Shown here: piece by piece, positions 25,730-33,596 of the stretch
Position numbering within the stretch: position 1 is the stretch's first letter
Layout: the number at the start of each line of letters is the position of its first letter
Assembly: GCF_018129995.1 (NCBI RefSeq)
Contig: NZ_JAFCKS010000004.1
Span: 372,001 to 436,000, forward strand
DNA from: Bradyrhizobium sp. SZCCT0153
GTDB lineage: Bacteria > Pseudomonadota > Alphaproteobacteria > Rhizobiales > Xanthobacteraceae
Reading direction: 5' to 3'
Length of the DNA stretch: 64,000 nucleotides
Program-made: the position numbers and the translations under genes
Notes under the pieces: generated by a model
The model's database searches: none
Told to the model about the DNA's origin: nothing
The model's input: only the letters and a program-made list of their open reading frames with translations

Positions 25730-26235
25730 TCAAGCCCCCCACCGCCGGATGCGGTAGATCACGACGTCATTGCCGTGGCGTATCGTGCTTTGCTCGAGCA
25801 GATAATTCGACTTCTCCAGCACCCGGCGGGACGCGCCGTTCCCGACATAGACGATGCCGATGAGGGACGGCAGCTCGAATCGCGACAGGCCGATGTCCGT
25901 CAGCGCCGTCGCGATCTCGCTTGCCAGTCCCTGGCCCCAGAACTCGCGCTTGAACGCGTAGGCGATCTCGATCTCGTCGATGTCGTCCACCATGATGTGG
26001 CGGATGCCCGCCCGTCCGGCGAATGTCCCGTCCTTCGATCGCAGCACCCAGAGCCCGAAGCCGTGCTGGTCCCAATGCGCCATGTTGGTGCCGAGATAGG
26101 TCCTGGTCACCTCGGGTGCGCGCACGCCGCCGAGATAGCGCGACACCTCGGCATCGAGATGCAGCGCGACGAGATCGTCGAGGGATCTTCGTTCAGCCTC
26201 TCCGCGGTCAGTCTGCTGGTGCTGAAATGATCCAT
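25730..26235 (-). pseudogene. GNAT acetyltransferase disrupted by a single-base frameshift
   Basis: From ATG 26233-26235 the frame reads MDHFSTSRLTAERLNEDP, then goes out of register at a G-run on the plus strand (26182-26184, C-run on the coding strand). Shifting by one base restores LDDLVALHLDAEVSRYLGG and continues to the stop at 25730. The rejoined 168-residue product has the RimJ/RimL-like acetyl-CoA fold, with a FWGQGLASEIATAL acetyl-CoA loop and GNGASRRVLEK. A translated start at 26146 would lack the first two strands. A true mutation, slippage or a sequencing error in the homopolymer are all possible. Confidence 0.75.
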
Positions 26236-26547
26236 GGAGACAGATAGCAGCTTTCTGAGCCGGACGTCACCACGCCGGCGAGGAGTCTTCGCGCGCAGTG
26301 CTAGCGCAACGGTCGCTGTTACTGCAATCCCGGCCGCACCGGGATTGCGTTTTCCGGCTCGCCTTGTCGGGATATCGGGGGCGTGCCGGACACGGCATCG
26401 TGTTCTCCTGACTGAGAGAGTTGGACCAAAACGCCCAGAGGGTGTGAATTGCCTCACACACACGTAGTCGCTCCGGACTTACGGTATGCTCTAATTCCGC
26501 GTAGAGCGGCCCGTACGAACTATCTCGAGCAAGAGGGAGTTCAGGCT
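26236..26547. other. Intergenic region with an orphan terminator-like hairpin
   Basis: 312 bases between the broken acetyltransferase (minus) and the polytopic membrane protein (plus). It contains a perfect hairpin at 26324-26348 with a following T-run, described separately, and probably the promoter of the downstream gene. Small open frames here look like composition shadows. Confidence 0.5.
26324..26353 (+). terminator. Orphan rho-independent terminator-like hairpin
   Basis: GCAATCCCGG at 26324-26333 pairs perfectly with CCGGGATTGC at 26339-26348 around CCGCA, followed by GTTTTCC. No plus-strand gene ends upstream, so it could terminate a small RNA or block read-through into the downstream gene. 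Confidence 0.6.
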
Positions 26548-28209
26548 ATGGCTAGCATCGTGTTGGGAATTGTCGTTTCCATTCTACTATCGACACAGGC
26601 CTCGCTGGATCAGGTCGGCGACGCCGCGTCCGAACTGCTACCTTCGCTGGTACGCTGGTCCATCACGTTGCTGGGCCTTGTCGTGGCAGGCCGGTTGGCT
26701 TGGCAAGCGTTTGGCCGTGCGGTCACCATTGCCGAAGTCCCGACTTTCCCGCGATACATGACGACCCGGCAGCAGTATCGACTGGGCGGTTTCATCTTCG
26801 TCGTATTCTCATGCGGCTTTTTCCTTCTTCTCATCCATGAGAACCGCGACGTCATCGCCCTGGCGCCGCTGGTTCCCGCAATTCCGGAAGCCGTCGTAGA
26901 GGCCGCGAAAAGTCAGTCCGCGCCCTATCTGACCGTCGTCGCCGCAATGGGGGCCGTGTATCTGTTCCTCCTGACAAAGGAGGCTCAGTGGAACGTCCTG
27001 CTGATGGTCCGCGACGTGATCCAGAGCTGGATCAGCGTGCCTCAACTCGCCAAGCAGATCATGGCGCAAATCCGCTTCTCGCTGCGCGTGCCACAGGACG
27101 TGCTCTCGAAGGTCATCGCGAATTCGCCGGACGTCGTCGATCAGGACTTCCGCAAGGATCCGAACACCCCGGATCGGATGTGGGCGGAAATCTGCTACAT
27201 GAAATGGTGGCTGACGCAGGGGCGCGACACTGGAGATGACGCCACCTTCTTCACCGAGGACAGCTTTGGTTTCGACAAGCTGATGGCGGACTTCCAGCAA
27301 GCGGCGCCGACAATGAGCCAGTGGAAAGCCGGCACGCTGATGGGGCTCGCCGCGCCCCAGGCCACGCAATTGATCAAAGACCTCTACAACCGGTTTGCCC
27401 GGCTTGTCGCGTGTTACCTGATCTACCGCAACGGGTCCCGAATTGACCTGCGCAACGAGGCCAGCAAGTTCGGCATCGAAATCGATGCTCCCATTCACGA
27501 CAATCCGTTGCGATACTGGATCGTCTATATCATTGCACTGATCTGTTCCGTCTATCTGGGCGTGACCATTTCGGCCGTCGTGTATGACGTGCTGCAGGGC
27601 AGGGGTATCGTCTGGGCGCAAGACCCCAATCGCTCGATGGCATGGGTCATGTATTCGCTCTGCAATTATGGATTCGCGATCGTCGTCGTTCTCTTGCTTC
27701 GATTTGCGATGTCTTCTCTGGGAAACAATTCAGATCAGTCGCACCTCACGACCTATTGCTGGAGCTTTCTGGTCGCGCTCGTCGTGGGGCCCGCGGGTCT
27801 GACGGTGGCCGTGCATTACTTCGGCGAGGGCAATCTGCGGGAAATGTCCCTTGCCAGTCTTTACTATGCGATGTTGAAGTGGGGGCTCGGGCCGGCGCTC
27901 GTGACCGTCTATATTTCGTACTATCTCGACAGGCAGAGCTGCTCCGATCTGCCGGACATCGATAATTCAGTACGAACGGTCGCGTGGCGGCTGTCCAATT
28001 GCCTCGGCTTTGCGGCAACCAACGTGTTCCTGCTTCTTCCGCCCTTGCTGTCGATGACGGCACAGGAAGGGGCGATCTGGGAAACCAGCAAGCTGCGCTT
28101 CATTGCGGCCGGCACGACGTTCTGTCTGGCACTCGGCCTCGCATTGGCGGCCCAGTTCGCGCTCAAGAAGGACCGCGTTGGAGCAGTGCTGGCTCACAAG
28201 CCGGCATGA
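26548..28209 (+). CDS. Unrecognised polytopic membrane protein
   Basis: 553 residues from ATG 26548, with GAGGGAG at 26533-26539; earlier in-frame codons lack a ribosome site. About four hydrophobic segments occupy the first 170 residues (for example LVRWSITLLGLVVAGRLAW and YLTVVAAMGAVYLFLLT). A soluble stretch of about 150 residues follows, rich in Asp, Trp and Met (MWAEICYMKWWLTQG), and then five or six more segments. I recognise no transporter or enzyme motif. GC content looks lower than neighbours, and it sits between a broken gene and a palindromic repeat, so transfer is possible. Function unknown. Confidence 0.72.
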   Translation: MASIVLGIVVSILLSTQASLDQVGDAASELLPSLVRWSITLLGLVVAGRLAWQAFGRAVTIAEVPTFPRYMTTRQQYRLGGFIFVVFSCGFFLLLIHENRDVIALAPLVPAIPEAVVEAAKSQSAPYLTVVAAMGAVYLFLLTKEAQWNVLLMVRDVIQSWISVPQLAKQIMAQIRFSLRVPQDVLSKVIANSPDVVDQDFRKDPNTPDRMWAEICYMKWWLTQGRDTGDDATFFTEDSFGFDKLMADFQQAAPTMSQWKAGTLMGLAAPQATQLIKDLYNRFARLVACYLIYRNGSRIDLRNEASKFGIEIDAPIHDNPLRYWIVYIIALICSVYLGVTISAVVYDVLQGRGIVWAQDPNRSMAWVMYSLCNYGFAIVVVLLLRFAMSSLGNNSDQSHLTTYCWSFLVALVVGPAGLTVAVHYFGEGNLREMSLASLYYAMLKWGLGPALVTVYISYYLDRQSCSDLPDIDNSVRTVAWRLSNCLGFAATNVFLLLPPLLSMTAQEGAIWETSKLRFIAAGTTFCLALGLALAAQFALKKDRVGAVLAHKPA

Positions 28210-28287
28210 TCCCGGATACGGTCGGTCATGGCGATGATGGCATTGTGCCGGTGTTTTGCCCGACGGGTCAACCGGCGCTTTGCCGGT

Positions 28288-28354
28288 AGCCCGGATGGAG
28301 CGGCTTGTCCGCCGTAGCTCGAGGAGCAAAGGCGGAAGCCGCTCCATCCGGGCT
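28288..28354. repeat. Long palindromic intergenic repeat
   Basis: AGCCCGGATGGAGCGGCTT at 28288-28306 is mirrored by AAGCCGCTCCATCCGGGCT at 28336-28354, with a shorter inner GCC/GGC pairing. It lies between convergent genes. This CCCGGATGGAGC type recurs in Bradyrhizobium intergenic DNA and could also act as a transcription stop. It has no T-run. Confidence 0.75.
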
Positions 28355-28450
28355 ACGGTCGGATGATTTCGTACTTGCCCAACCCATTGATCTCACAGCT
28401 TCCGTCTACTGTGCATGGGGTTGTTTTCGCAGCTTTGGTTTGAGGGGGCT

Positions 28451-30322
28451 CTATCCCGCCCCCAACGCGACCGCGATATTGTAGGTCAGAAGGCTCGCCG
28501 CATAGGCCAGCACCAGCATGTAGCCGAAGGTCACTGCCATCCATCGCCAGCTTCCGGTCTCGCGGCGGATCACGGCCAGCGTCGAGGCGCATTGCGGGGC
28601 GAAGATGTACCAGGCCAGCATCGACAGCGCGGTCGCGAGCGACCATTTCGTCGCCAGCACCTGGCCGATCTGCTCGGCCGCTTCCTTGCCGCCTTCGATC
28701 GCATAGACGGTGCCGAGGGCGGCGACCGCGACCTCGCGGGCCGCCATGCCCGGGATCAGCGCGACCGCGATCTGCCAGTTGAAGCCGACGGGGGCGAGCA
28801 GGGGCTCGAGCGCCTTGCCGATGATCGCGGCGAGGCTGAAGTCGATGGCGGGCTCCGTGGCGCCCGCCGGCGGCTGCGGGAACGAGGCCAGGAACCAGAT
28901 CAGCACCATCATCGAGAAGATCGTGGTGCCGGCGCGGTGCAGAAACATCTTGGCGCGCGTGGTGACGCCGATCACGATCGATTTCAGCCGCGGCATCTTG
29001 TAGTCGGGCAGTTCCAGCATGAACGGCGCCGGTGCATAGTCGCGGAGCATGAAGAATTTGATCAGGAACGAGACGGCCAGCGCGCTGGCGATGCCGGCCG
29101 CATAGAGGCCGAACATCACGAGGCCCTGGAGGTTGACGAAGCCCCAGACGTCCTTCGCCGGAATGAAGGCGGAGATGATCAGCGTGTAGACGGGGATGCG
29201 CGCCGAGCAGGTCATCAGCGGCGCGATCAGGATCGTGGTCAGCCGGTCGCGCTTGTTGTCGATTACGCGCGTCGCCATGATGCCGGGAATGGCGCAGGCA
29301 AAGCTCGACAGCAGCGGAATGAAGGCGCGGCCGTGCAGGCCGGCGCCGCCCATGATGCGGTCCATCAGGAACGCGGCGCGCGCCATGTAGCCGAAATCTT
29401 CCAGGAGCAGGATGAACAGGAAGATGATGATGATCTGCGGCAGGAACACGATGACGCTGCCGACGCCCGAGATCACGCCGTTCTGCAGGAAGCTCTGCAG
29501 CAGGCCGGCGGGCAGGGTGGCGTGCACGAACTCGCCGAGCGCGTCGAAGCCCGAGTTGAGCAGCTCCATCAGCGGCTGCGCCCAGGCGAACACCGCCTGG
29601 AACATCACGAACAGGATAGCCGCGAGCACGATCAGGCCGCCGACCGGATGCAGCACCACGGCATCGATCCGCGCGGTCCAGGTGTCGGGTCTAGCAGGCA
29701 GGCTGACGCAGTCGGCGATGATGCGGTCGGCCTCACGCTGGGTGGAACGCAGTTCGCCGACGCTGAGCGCGCGCCAGGTATTCTCCTGCGGCTCGGCGGC
29801 GAGTCTTGCCGAGATCTCGTCCGTCAGCGTCAGCAGGTCGGCCGTGCCGCCCTTGCGCACCGCGATCGAGGTGACCACGGGGACGCCGAGCTCCTTGGCG
29901 AGCCGCTCCACGTCGACGGTGATGCCGCGCCGGGCCGCGATGTCGAACATGTTGAGCACGAGGACCATCGGCCGGCCGGTGCGCTTGAGCTCCAGCAGCA
30001 GGCGGATGGTCAGGCGCAGATTGGTGGAATCGGCCACGCACAGCACGAGATCGGGCACCGTCTCGCCGGAGGCCTTGCCGAGCACGAAGTCGCGGGTGAT
30101 CTCCTCGTCCGGGCTGCGGCCGCGCAGCGAATAGGTGCCGGGCAGGTCGACCACCGAGACCTGGCGCCCCTGGGGCGTGACAAAGAAGCCTTCCTTGCGC
30201 TCGACGGTGACGCCCGGATAGTTCGCGACCTTCTGCCGGCTGCCGGTCAGCGCATTGAACAGCGAGGTCTTGCCGCTGTTGGGCGTGCCGACCAGGGCGA
30301 GATGCAGCAGGGGTAATTCCAT
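28451..30322 (-). CDS. feoB: Ferrous iron transporter FeoB
   Basis: 623 residues from ATG 30320-30322, which is MELPLLHLALVGTPNSGKTS; longer upstream codons would run into feoA. The N-terminal G-protein domain has G1 GTPNSGKTS at about 10-18 and G3 DLPGTYSL. The helical spacer and two Gate-type membrane blocks follow, with a CxxP-like CSARIPVYT and another Cys-rich CAIPGI. FeoB imports Fe2+ across the inner membrane. It is somewhat shorter than the about 770-residue E. coli protein and lacks the extended C-terminus, as is usual in alphaproteobacteria. It follows feoA by 22 bases. Confidence 0.96.
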   Translation of the reverse strand: MELPLLHLALVGTPNSGKTSLFNALTGSRQKVANYPGVTVERKEGFFVTPQGRQVSVVDLPGTYSLRGRSPDEEITRDFVLGKASGETVPDLVLCVADSTNLRLTIRLLLELKRTGRPMVLVLNMFDIAARRGITVDVERLAKELGVPVVTSIAVRKGGTADLLTLTDEISARLAAEPQENTWRALSVGELRSTQREADRIIADCVSLPARPDTWTARIDAVVLHPVGGLIVLAAILFVMFQAVFAWAQPLMELLNSGFDALGEFVHATLPAGLLQSFLQNGVISGVGSVIVFLPQIIIIFLFILLLEDFGYMARAAFLMDRIMGGAGLHGRAFIPLLSSFACAIPGIMATRVIDNKRDRLTTILIAPLMTCSARIPVYTLIISAFIPAKDVWGFVNLQGLVMFGLYAAGIASALAVSFLIKFFMLRDYAPAPFMLELPDYKMPRLKSIVIGVTTRAKMFLHRAGTTIFSMMVLIWFLASFPQPPAGATEPAIDFSLAAIIGKALEPLLAPVGFNWQIAVALIPGMAAREVAVAALGTVYAIEGGKEAAEQIGQVLATKWSLATALSMLAWYIFAPQCASTLAVIRRETGSWRWMAVTFGYMLVLAYAASLLTYNIAVALGAG

Positions 30323-30344
30323 GGGATTTACTGGTCCGGCCGCA

Positions 30345-30620
30345 TCACGCGACGATGATGGCCATGGCTTCGCGCCGACGCACCGCGATCGTGATGCTGT
30401 CGACCCGCACGGCGATCGGGTCGCGCCCGACCAGCCCCTCGTGCAGGACCTCGACCCGGGCACCCTCGACGAAGCCGAGCTCGATCAGCCGGCTCTCGAG
30501 CTCGATGTCGGAGAGCGCCGAGGCCGCCTCTTTGACGGAAAGGTGCTGAATGACGCCGGTGTAGCCGCGCTGGGCCAGACCAAGCGGCATATGCGGGCGC
30601 GTGTCATTGGTTTCGGTCAT
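30345..30620 (-). CDS. feoA: Ferrous iron transport protein FeoA
   Basis: 91 residues from ATG 30618-30620; an ATG five codons earlier is possible. The core (SRLIELGFVEGARVEVLHEGLVGRDPIAVRV) is the SH3-like FeoA domain, a small cytoplasmic protein that supports FeoB-mediated Fe2+ uptake. It is the first gene of the feoAB pair and lies just downstream of a candidate iron-control palindrome at 30680-30696. Family assignment is firm. Confidence 0.93.
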   Translation of the reverse strand: MTETNDTRPHMPLGLAQRGYTGVIQHLSVKEAASALSDIELESRLIELGFVEGARVEVLHEGLVGRDPIAVRVDSITIAVRRREAMAIIVA

Positions 30621-30679
30621 GCCCTGTATTTTCAACGCAGGGCATCGAGGTCAAGCGCGCGGGTCGGCCGAAACTGCAC

Positions 30680-30696
30680 CTTAGAGCGATTTTAAA
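30680..30696 (-). promoter_or_regulatory. Candidate iron control element (Irr-type) upstream of feoA
   Basis: Minus-strand TTTAAAATCGCTCTAAG at 30696-30680 resembles the published rhizobial iron control element TTTAGAA-n3-TTCTAAA at 11 of 14 defined positions. It sits 60-76 bases upstream of the feoA start, where a promoter would be. This is a pattern match by eye, not a scored hit. Confidence 0.4.
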
Positions 30697-30734
30697 GTGC
30701 AGAGCCGGGCGCGCCGAGGGCGAAGCCCCAACGC

Positions 30735-30989
30735 CTATTGGGCCGGGACCTTGTCCGGCTGGAGGGCGGCCATGGCGCGGCTCTTGAAGTAGTCGAGCAC
30801 GAACAGGCGGATCGCCGAGGACAGATTGCCCTGCTGGCGGTTGCCGTCGATCTCGCCGACCAGCTCGGACAGCGTCATATTGCGCAGGCCCGAGATCTCC
30901 TTCATGCCGTTCCAGAACGCCTCTTCCAGGCTGACGCTGGTCTTGTGGCCGGCGACGACGATCGACCGTTTCACGACCGGCGATTTCAT
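30735..30989 (-). CDS. Ribbon-helix-helix domain protein
   Basis: 84 residues from ATG 30987-30989 overlapping the stop of the DUF4169 gene by 4 bases (ATGA). VKRSIVVAGHKTSVSLEEAFWNGMKEI is a strand followed by helices typical of the alphaproteobacterial RHH_4 family, small ribbon-helix-helix proteins thought to bind DNA. The tail ends in QPDKVPAQ. A longer in-frame reading up to 31250 overlaps the DUF4169 gene and is not believable. The regulatory target is unknown. Confidence 0.8.
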   Translation of the reverse strand: MKSPVVKRSIVVAGHKTSVSLEEAFWNGMKEISGLRNMTLSELVGEIDGNRQQGNLSSAIRLFVLDYFKSRAMAALQPDKVPAQ

Positions 30990-31174
30990 GGCTGTTCCTC
31001 GCGATCGATCTGATGCTGGTCCAGGCGTTCCTTCGCCTGGTCCGCGCGCGTCTGCTCCGCCGACCGTTCCGCCTTCGTGCGGCCGAACTTCGCCCGGTTG
31101 GCGTCCGCCTGCTTCGCCGAGGTTTCCCGTTCGGCGCGCTTCCTGAAACGATTCAGGTTGATGACGTTCCCCAT
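30986..31174 (-). CDS. DUF4169 family small protein
   Basis: 62 residues starting at ATG 31172-31174. The start MGNVINLNRFRKRAER is the signature of DUF4169, a small alphaproteobacterial family of unknown function. The rest is a highly charged helix (Lys, Arg, Glu, Gln, Ala), probably coiled coil. It overlaps the RHH gene by 4 bases, so the two are one transcription and translation unit. The N-terminal V-I-N-L-N-R-F-R-K resembles the ClpX-binding tail of SspB encoded in this window; see findings. Confidence 0.85.
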   Translation of the reverse strand: MGNVINLNRFRKRAERETSAKQADANRAKFGRTKAERSAEQTRADQAKERLDQHQIDREEQP

Positions 31175-31451
31175 GCCGCGTCTCCATCATCCGATCCTCT
31201 GCAGGCAGGATGAAAACTTCAGAAACAGGGGGCCGCGTGGCGCCCCACAAGACTTGATCGCCATTCGCTTGTCCTCGTCAATCGGCCCTTGGACCATCAA
31301 ACGATGAATTTCGCCCGGTGGAGGGCAGTGGGACTGCGTAACACGCCGCCCAGCCGCAACATTGACGGTAATCAAATCCCGCCGCCAAAGCCGCATATTT
31401 CTGTGGGCGGAGCGTCCGTATCACTACGGATGGCTATCGGAATTCGGAATT

Positions 31452-32873
31452 TTATCCCGGGCTGGTCATCTTCTCCGGGCGCACCAGGCGGTCGAACTCC
31501 TCCGCCGAGACGAAGCCGAGCCGCAGGGCCTCCTCCTTCAGCGTGGTGCCGTTGGCATGCGCCGTCTTGGCCACCTTGGCGGCGTTGTCGTAGCCGATTT
31601 TCGGCGCGAGCGCCGTCACCAGCATCAGCGAGCGCTGCATCAGCTCCTTGATGCGCTTCTCGTCGGCGCGGATGCCGCTGACGCAATGCTCGGTGAAGGA
31701 GCGCGCGGCGTCCGCCATCAGGCGGATCGAGTGCAGCATGTTGTAGGCCAGCACGGGCTTGTAGACGTTGAGCTCGAAATGGCCCTGGCTGCCGGCGACC
31801 GTGATCGCGGTGTGATTGCCGAACACCTGGCAGCACACCATGGTCATCGCCTCGCACTGCGTTGGATTGACCTTGCCCGGCATGATCGAGGAGCCCGGCT
31901 CGTTCTCCGGCAGGATCAGTTCGCCGAGGCCCGAGCGCGGGCCCGAGCCGAGCAGGCGGATGTCGTTGGCGATCTTGAACAGGCCTGTCGCAACCGAATT
32001 GATGGCGCCGTGCACCAGCACATAGGCGTCGTTCGAGGCCAGCGCCTCGAATTTGTTGGCGGCACTGGTGAAGGGCAGCTTCGTGATCCCGGCGACGTGC
32101 TTTGCGAACAGTTTTGCGAAGCGCGGCTTCGAATTGAGGCCGGTGCCGACGGCGGTGCCGCCCTGCGCCAGCGGATGCAGCTCCTTCACCGCGACCTTGA
32201 GCCGGGCGATGCCGCTTTCGACCTGGGCGGCATAGCCGGAAAACTCCTGGCCGAGCGTCAGCGGCGTCGCATCCTGGGTGTGGGTGCGGCCGATCTTGAC
32301 GATGTTCGAAAACGCCTTCTCCTTCTTGCGCAGCGCGCGGAGCAGCTCGCCGAGGGCCGGGACGAGATCGGCATTGATGCGGCTTGCGGCCGCGATGTGC
32401 ATCGCGGTCGGGAACGAGTCGTTGGACGACTGGCTCATGTTGACGTGATCGTTGGGATGCACGGGCTTCTTGGCGCCGAGCTCGCCGCCGAGCAGCTCGT
32501 TGGCGCGGTTGGCGATCACCTCGTTGAGATTCATGTTGCTCTGGGTGCCCGAGCCGGTCTGCCACACCACGAGCGGAAAATGATCGTCCAGCTTGCCCTC
32601 GATCACCTCGCGCGCGGCGCGGATGATGGCATTGGCGCGGCGGCGGTCGAGCAGGCCGAGTTCGAGGTTGGACTGCGCTGCGGCGAGCTTGACGATGCCG
32701 AGCGCATGCACGAGCGAGATCGGCATGCGGTCGATGCCGATGCGGAAGTTCTGGCGCGAGCGTTCGGTCTGCGCCCCCCAATAGCGATCGGCGGGGACCT
32801 CGATGGGGCCGAAGCTGTCGGTCTCGGTGCGGGTCGCGGGGTGGACGGTCTTTGAGTTGGTAGCCTTGGCCAT
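31452..32873 (-). CDS. fumC: Fumarate hydratase, class II
   Basis: 473 residues from ATG 32871-32873; an ATG four codons earlier (32885) is possible. Class II fumarase motifs: TETDSFGPIEVPADRYWGAQT, GSGTQSNMNLNEVIANRA, and the superfamily signature GSSIMPGKVNPTQCEAM. It hydrates fumarate to L-malate in the TCA cycle, needs no iron-sulfur cluster and is oxygen-stable. Length is normal for FumC. It is separated from sspB by about 100 bases on the same strand. Confidence is high. Confidence 0.97.
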   Translation of the reverse strand: MAKATNSKTVHPATRTETDSFGPIEVPADRYWGAQTERSRQNFRIGIDRMPISLVHALGIVKLAAAQSNLELGLLDRRRANAIIRAAREVIEGKLDDHFPLVVWQTGSGTQSNMNLNEVIANRANELLGGELGAKKPVHPNDHVNMSQSSNDSFPTAMHIAAASRINADLVPALGELLRALRKKEKAFSNIVKIGRTHTQDATPLTLGQEFSGYAAQVESGIARLKVAVKELHPLAQGGTAVGTGLNSKPRFAKLFAKHVAGITKLPFTSAANKFEALASNDAYVLVHGAINSVATGLFKIANDIRLLGSGPRSGLGELILPENEPGSSIMPGKVNPTQCEAMTMVCCQVFGNHTAITVAGSQGHFELNVYKPVLAYNMLHSIRLMADAARSFTEHCVSGIRADEKRIKELMQRSLMLVTALAPKIGYDNAAKVAKTAHANGTTLKEEALRLGFVSAEEFDRLVRPEKMTSPG

Positions 32874-32972
32874 GAGCACATCCATTGCGCCGCACCAAAC
32901 GCCGGGCGGCTTCTTCATGTGCCTCTATATAGGGAGTCTGGCCGCGTGCGACGGGCTCTGGCCCGATCTAGA

Positions 32973-33491
32973 TCATTTCTTGCGGAAACGATCGAGCCGC
33001 ACGACTTCGGCGCCGCCCTGGTTGGGGCCCGCCGGCTCCTCGGTGCTTTCCGCGGGCTCGGCGGCAGGCGCCGGCACCGCGACGGCCGACGGCGCGGAAG
33101 TGGCCGGCAAGGTCTCGGGCGCGACCTCGGCGACATCGGAGGTGTCGAACTGGAGGCCGAACTTCACGGACGGGTCGAGGAAGCTCTTGATGGCACTGAA
33201 CGGAACGATCAGCCGCTCCGGAATGCCGCCAAAGGACAGGCCGACCTCGAAACGGTCCTCAAGCACGATCAGATCCCAGAACTGGTGCTGCAGGATGATC
33301 GTCATCTCTTCGGGATATTGCGCCAGCAGCCGCGACGACAGCTTCACGCCCTCGGCCTTCGACACGAAGGTGATGAAGAAATGATGCTCGCCCGGCAGTC
33401 CATGGGAGGCGGCATCAGTCAGCACCTTGCGCAGCACGCCGCGCAGCGCGTCGCGAGCCAGCACATCGTATCGGATATGATCGGTCGTCAT
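32973..33491 (-). CDS. sspB: SspB-type ClpXP adaptor
   Basis: 172 residues from ATG 33489-33491; a longer frame from 33542 is not needed. The N-terminal substrate-binding fold (HFFITFVSKAEGVKLSSRLLAQYPEEMTIILQHQFWDL) matches alphaproteobacterial SspB. A low-complexity Ala/Pro/Glu linker follows, and then a short basic tail VVRLDRFRKK at 163-172, which fits the ClpX-docking peptide of this family. It delivers SsrA-tagged proteins to ClpXP. The ssrA gene itself lies directly upstream on the same strand, a striking functional pairing. Confidence 0.93.
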   Translation of the reverse strand: MTTDHIRYDVLARDALRGVLRKVLTDAASHGLPGEHHFFITFVSKAEGVKLSSRLLAQYPEEMTIILQHQFWDLIVLEDRFEVGLSFGGIPERLIVPFSAIKSFLDPSVKFGLQFDTSDVAEVAPETLPATSAPSAVAVPAPAAEPAESTEEPAGPNQGGAEVVRLDRFRKK

Positions 33492-33596
33492 GGTGGTCCT
33501 GTTGCATTCCAGGAGCTGGGCCCTGCCGGCCCGACTCGCCAAGCCGCAATAGTACCGCGCCTGACGGGTCAGCAGGAGTCCCCGCGGGGTAGGAAA

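Noticed and set aside
26234..26467. A 77-residue plus-strand frame starting METDSSFLS upstream of the membrane protein
   Set aside because: It crosses the orphan terminator hairpin, has no ribosome site of note and no domain; likely a chance frame.
28415..30316. A 633-residue frame antisense to feoB
   Set aside because: The sense strand carries intact G-protein and Gate motifs, and the antisense frame has no recognisable content.
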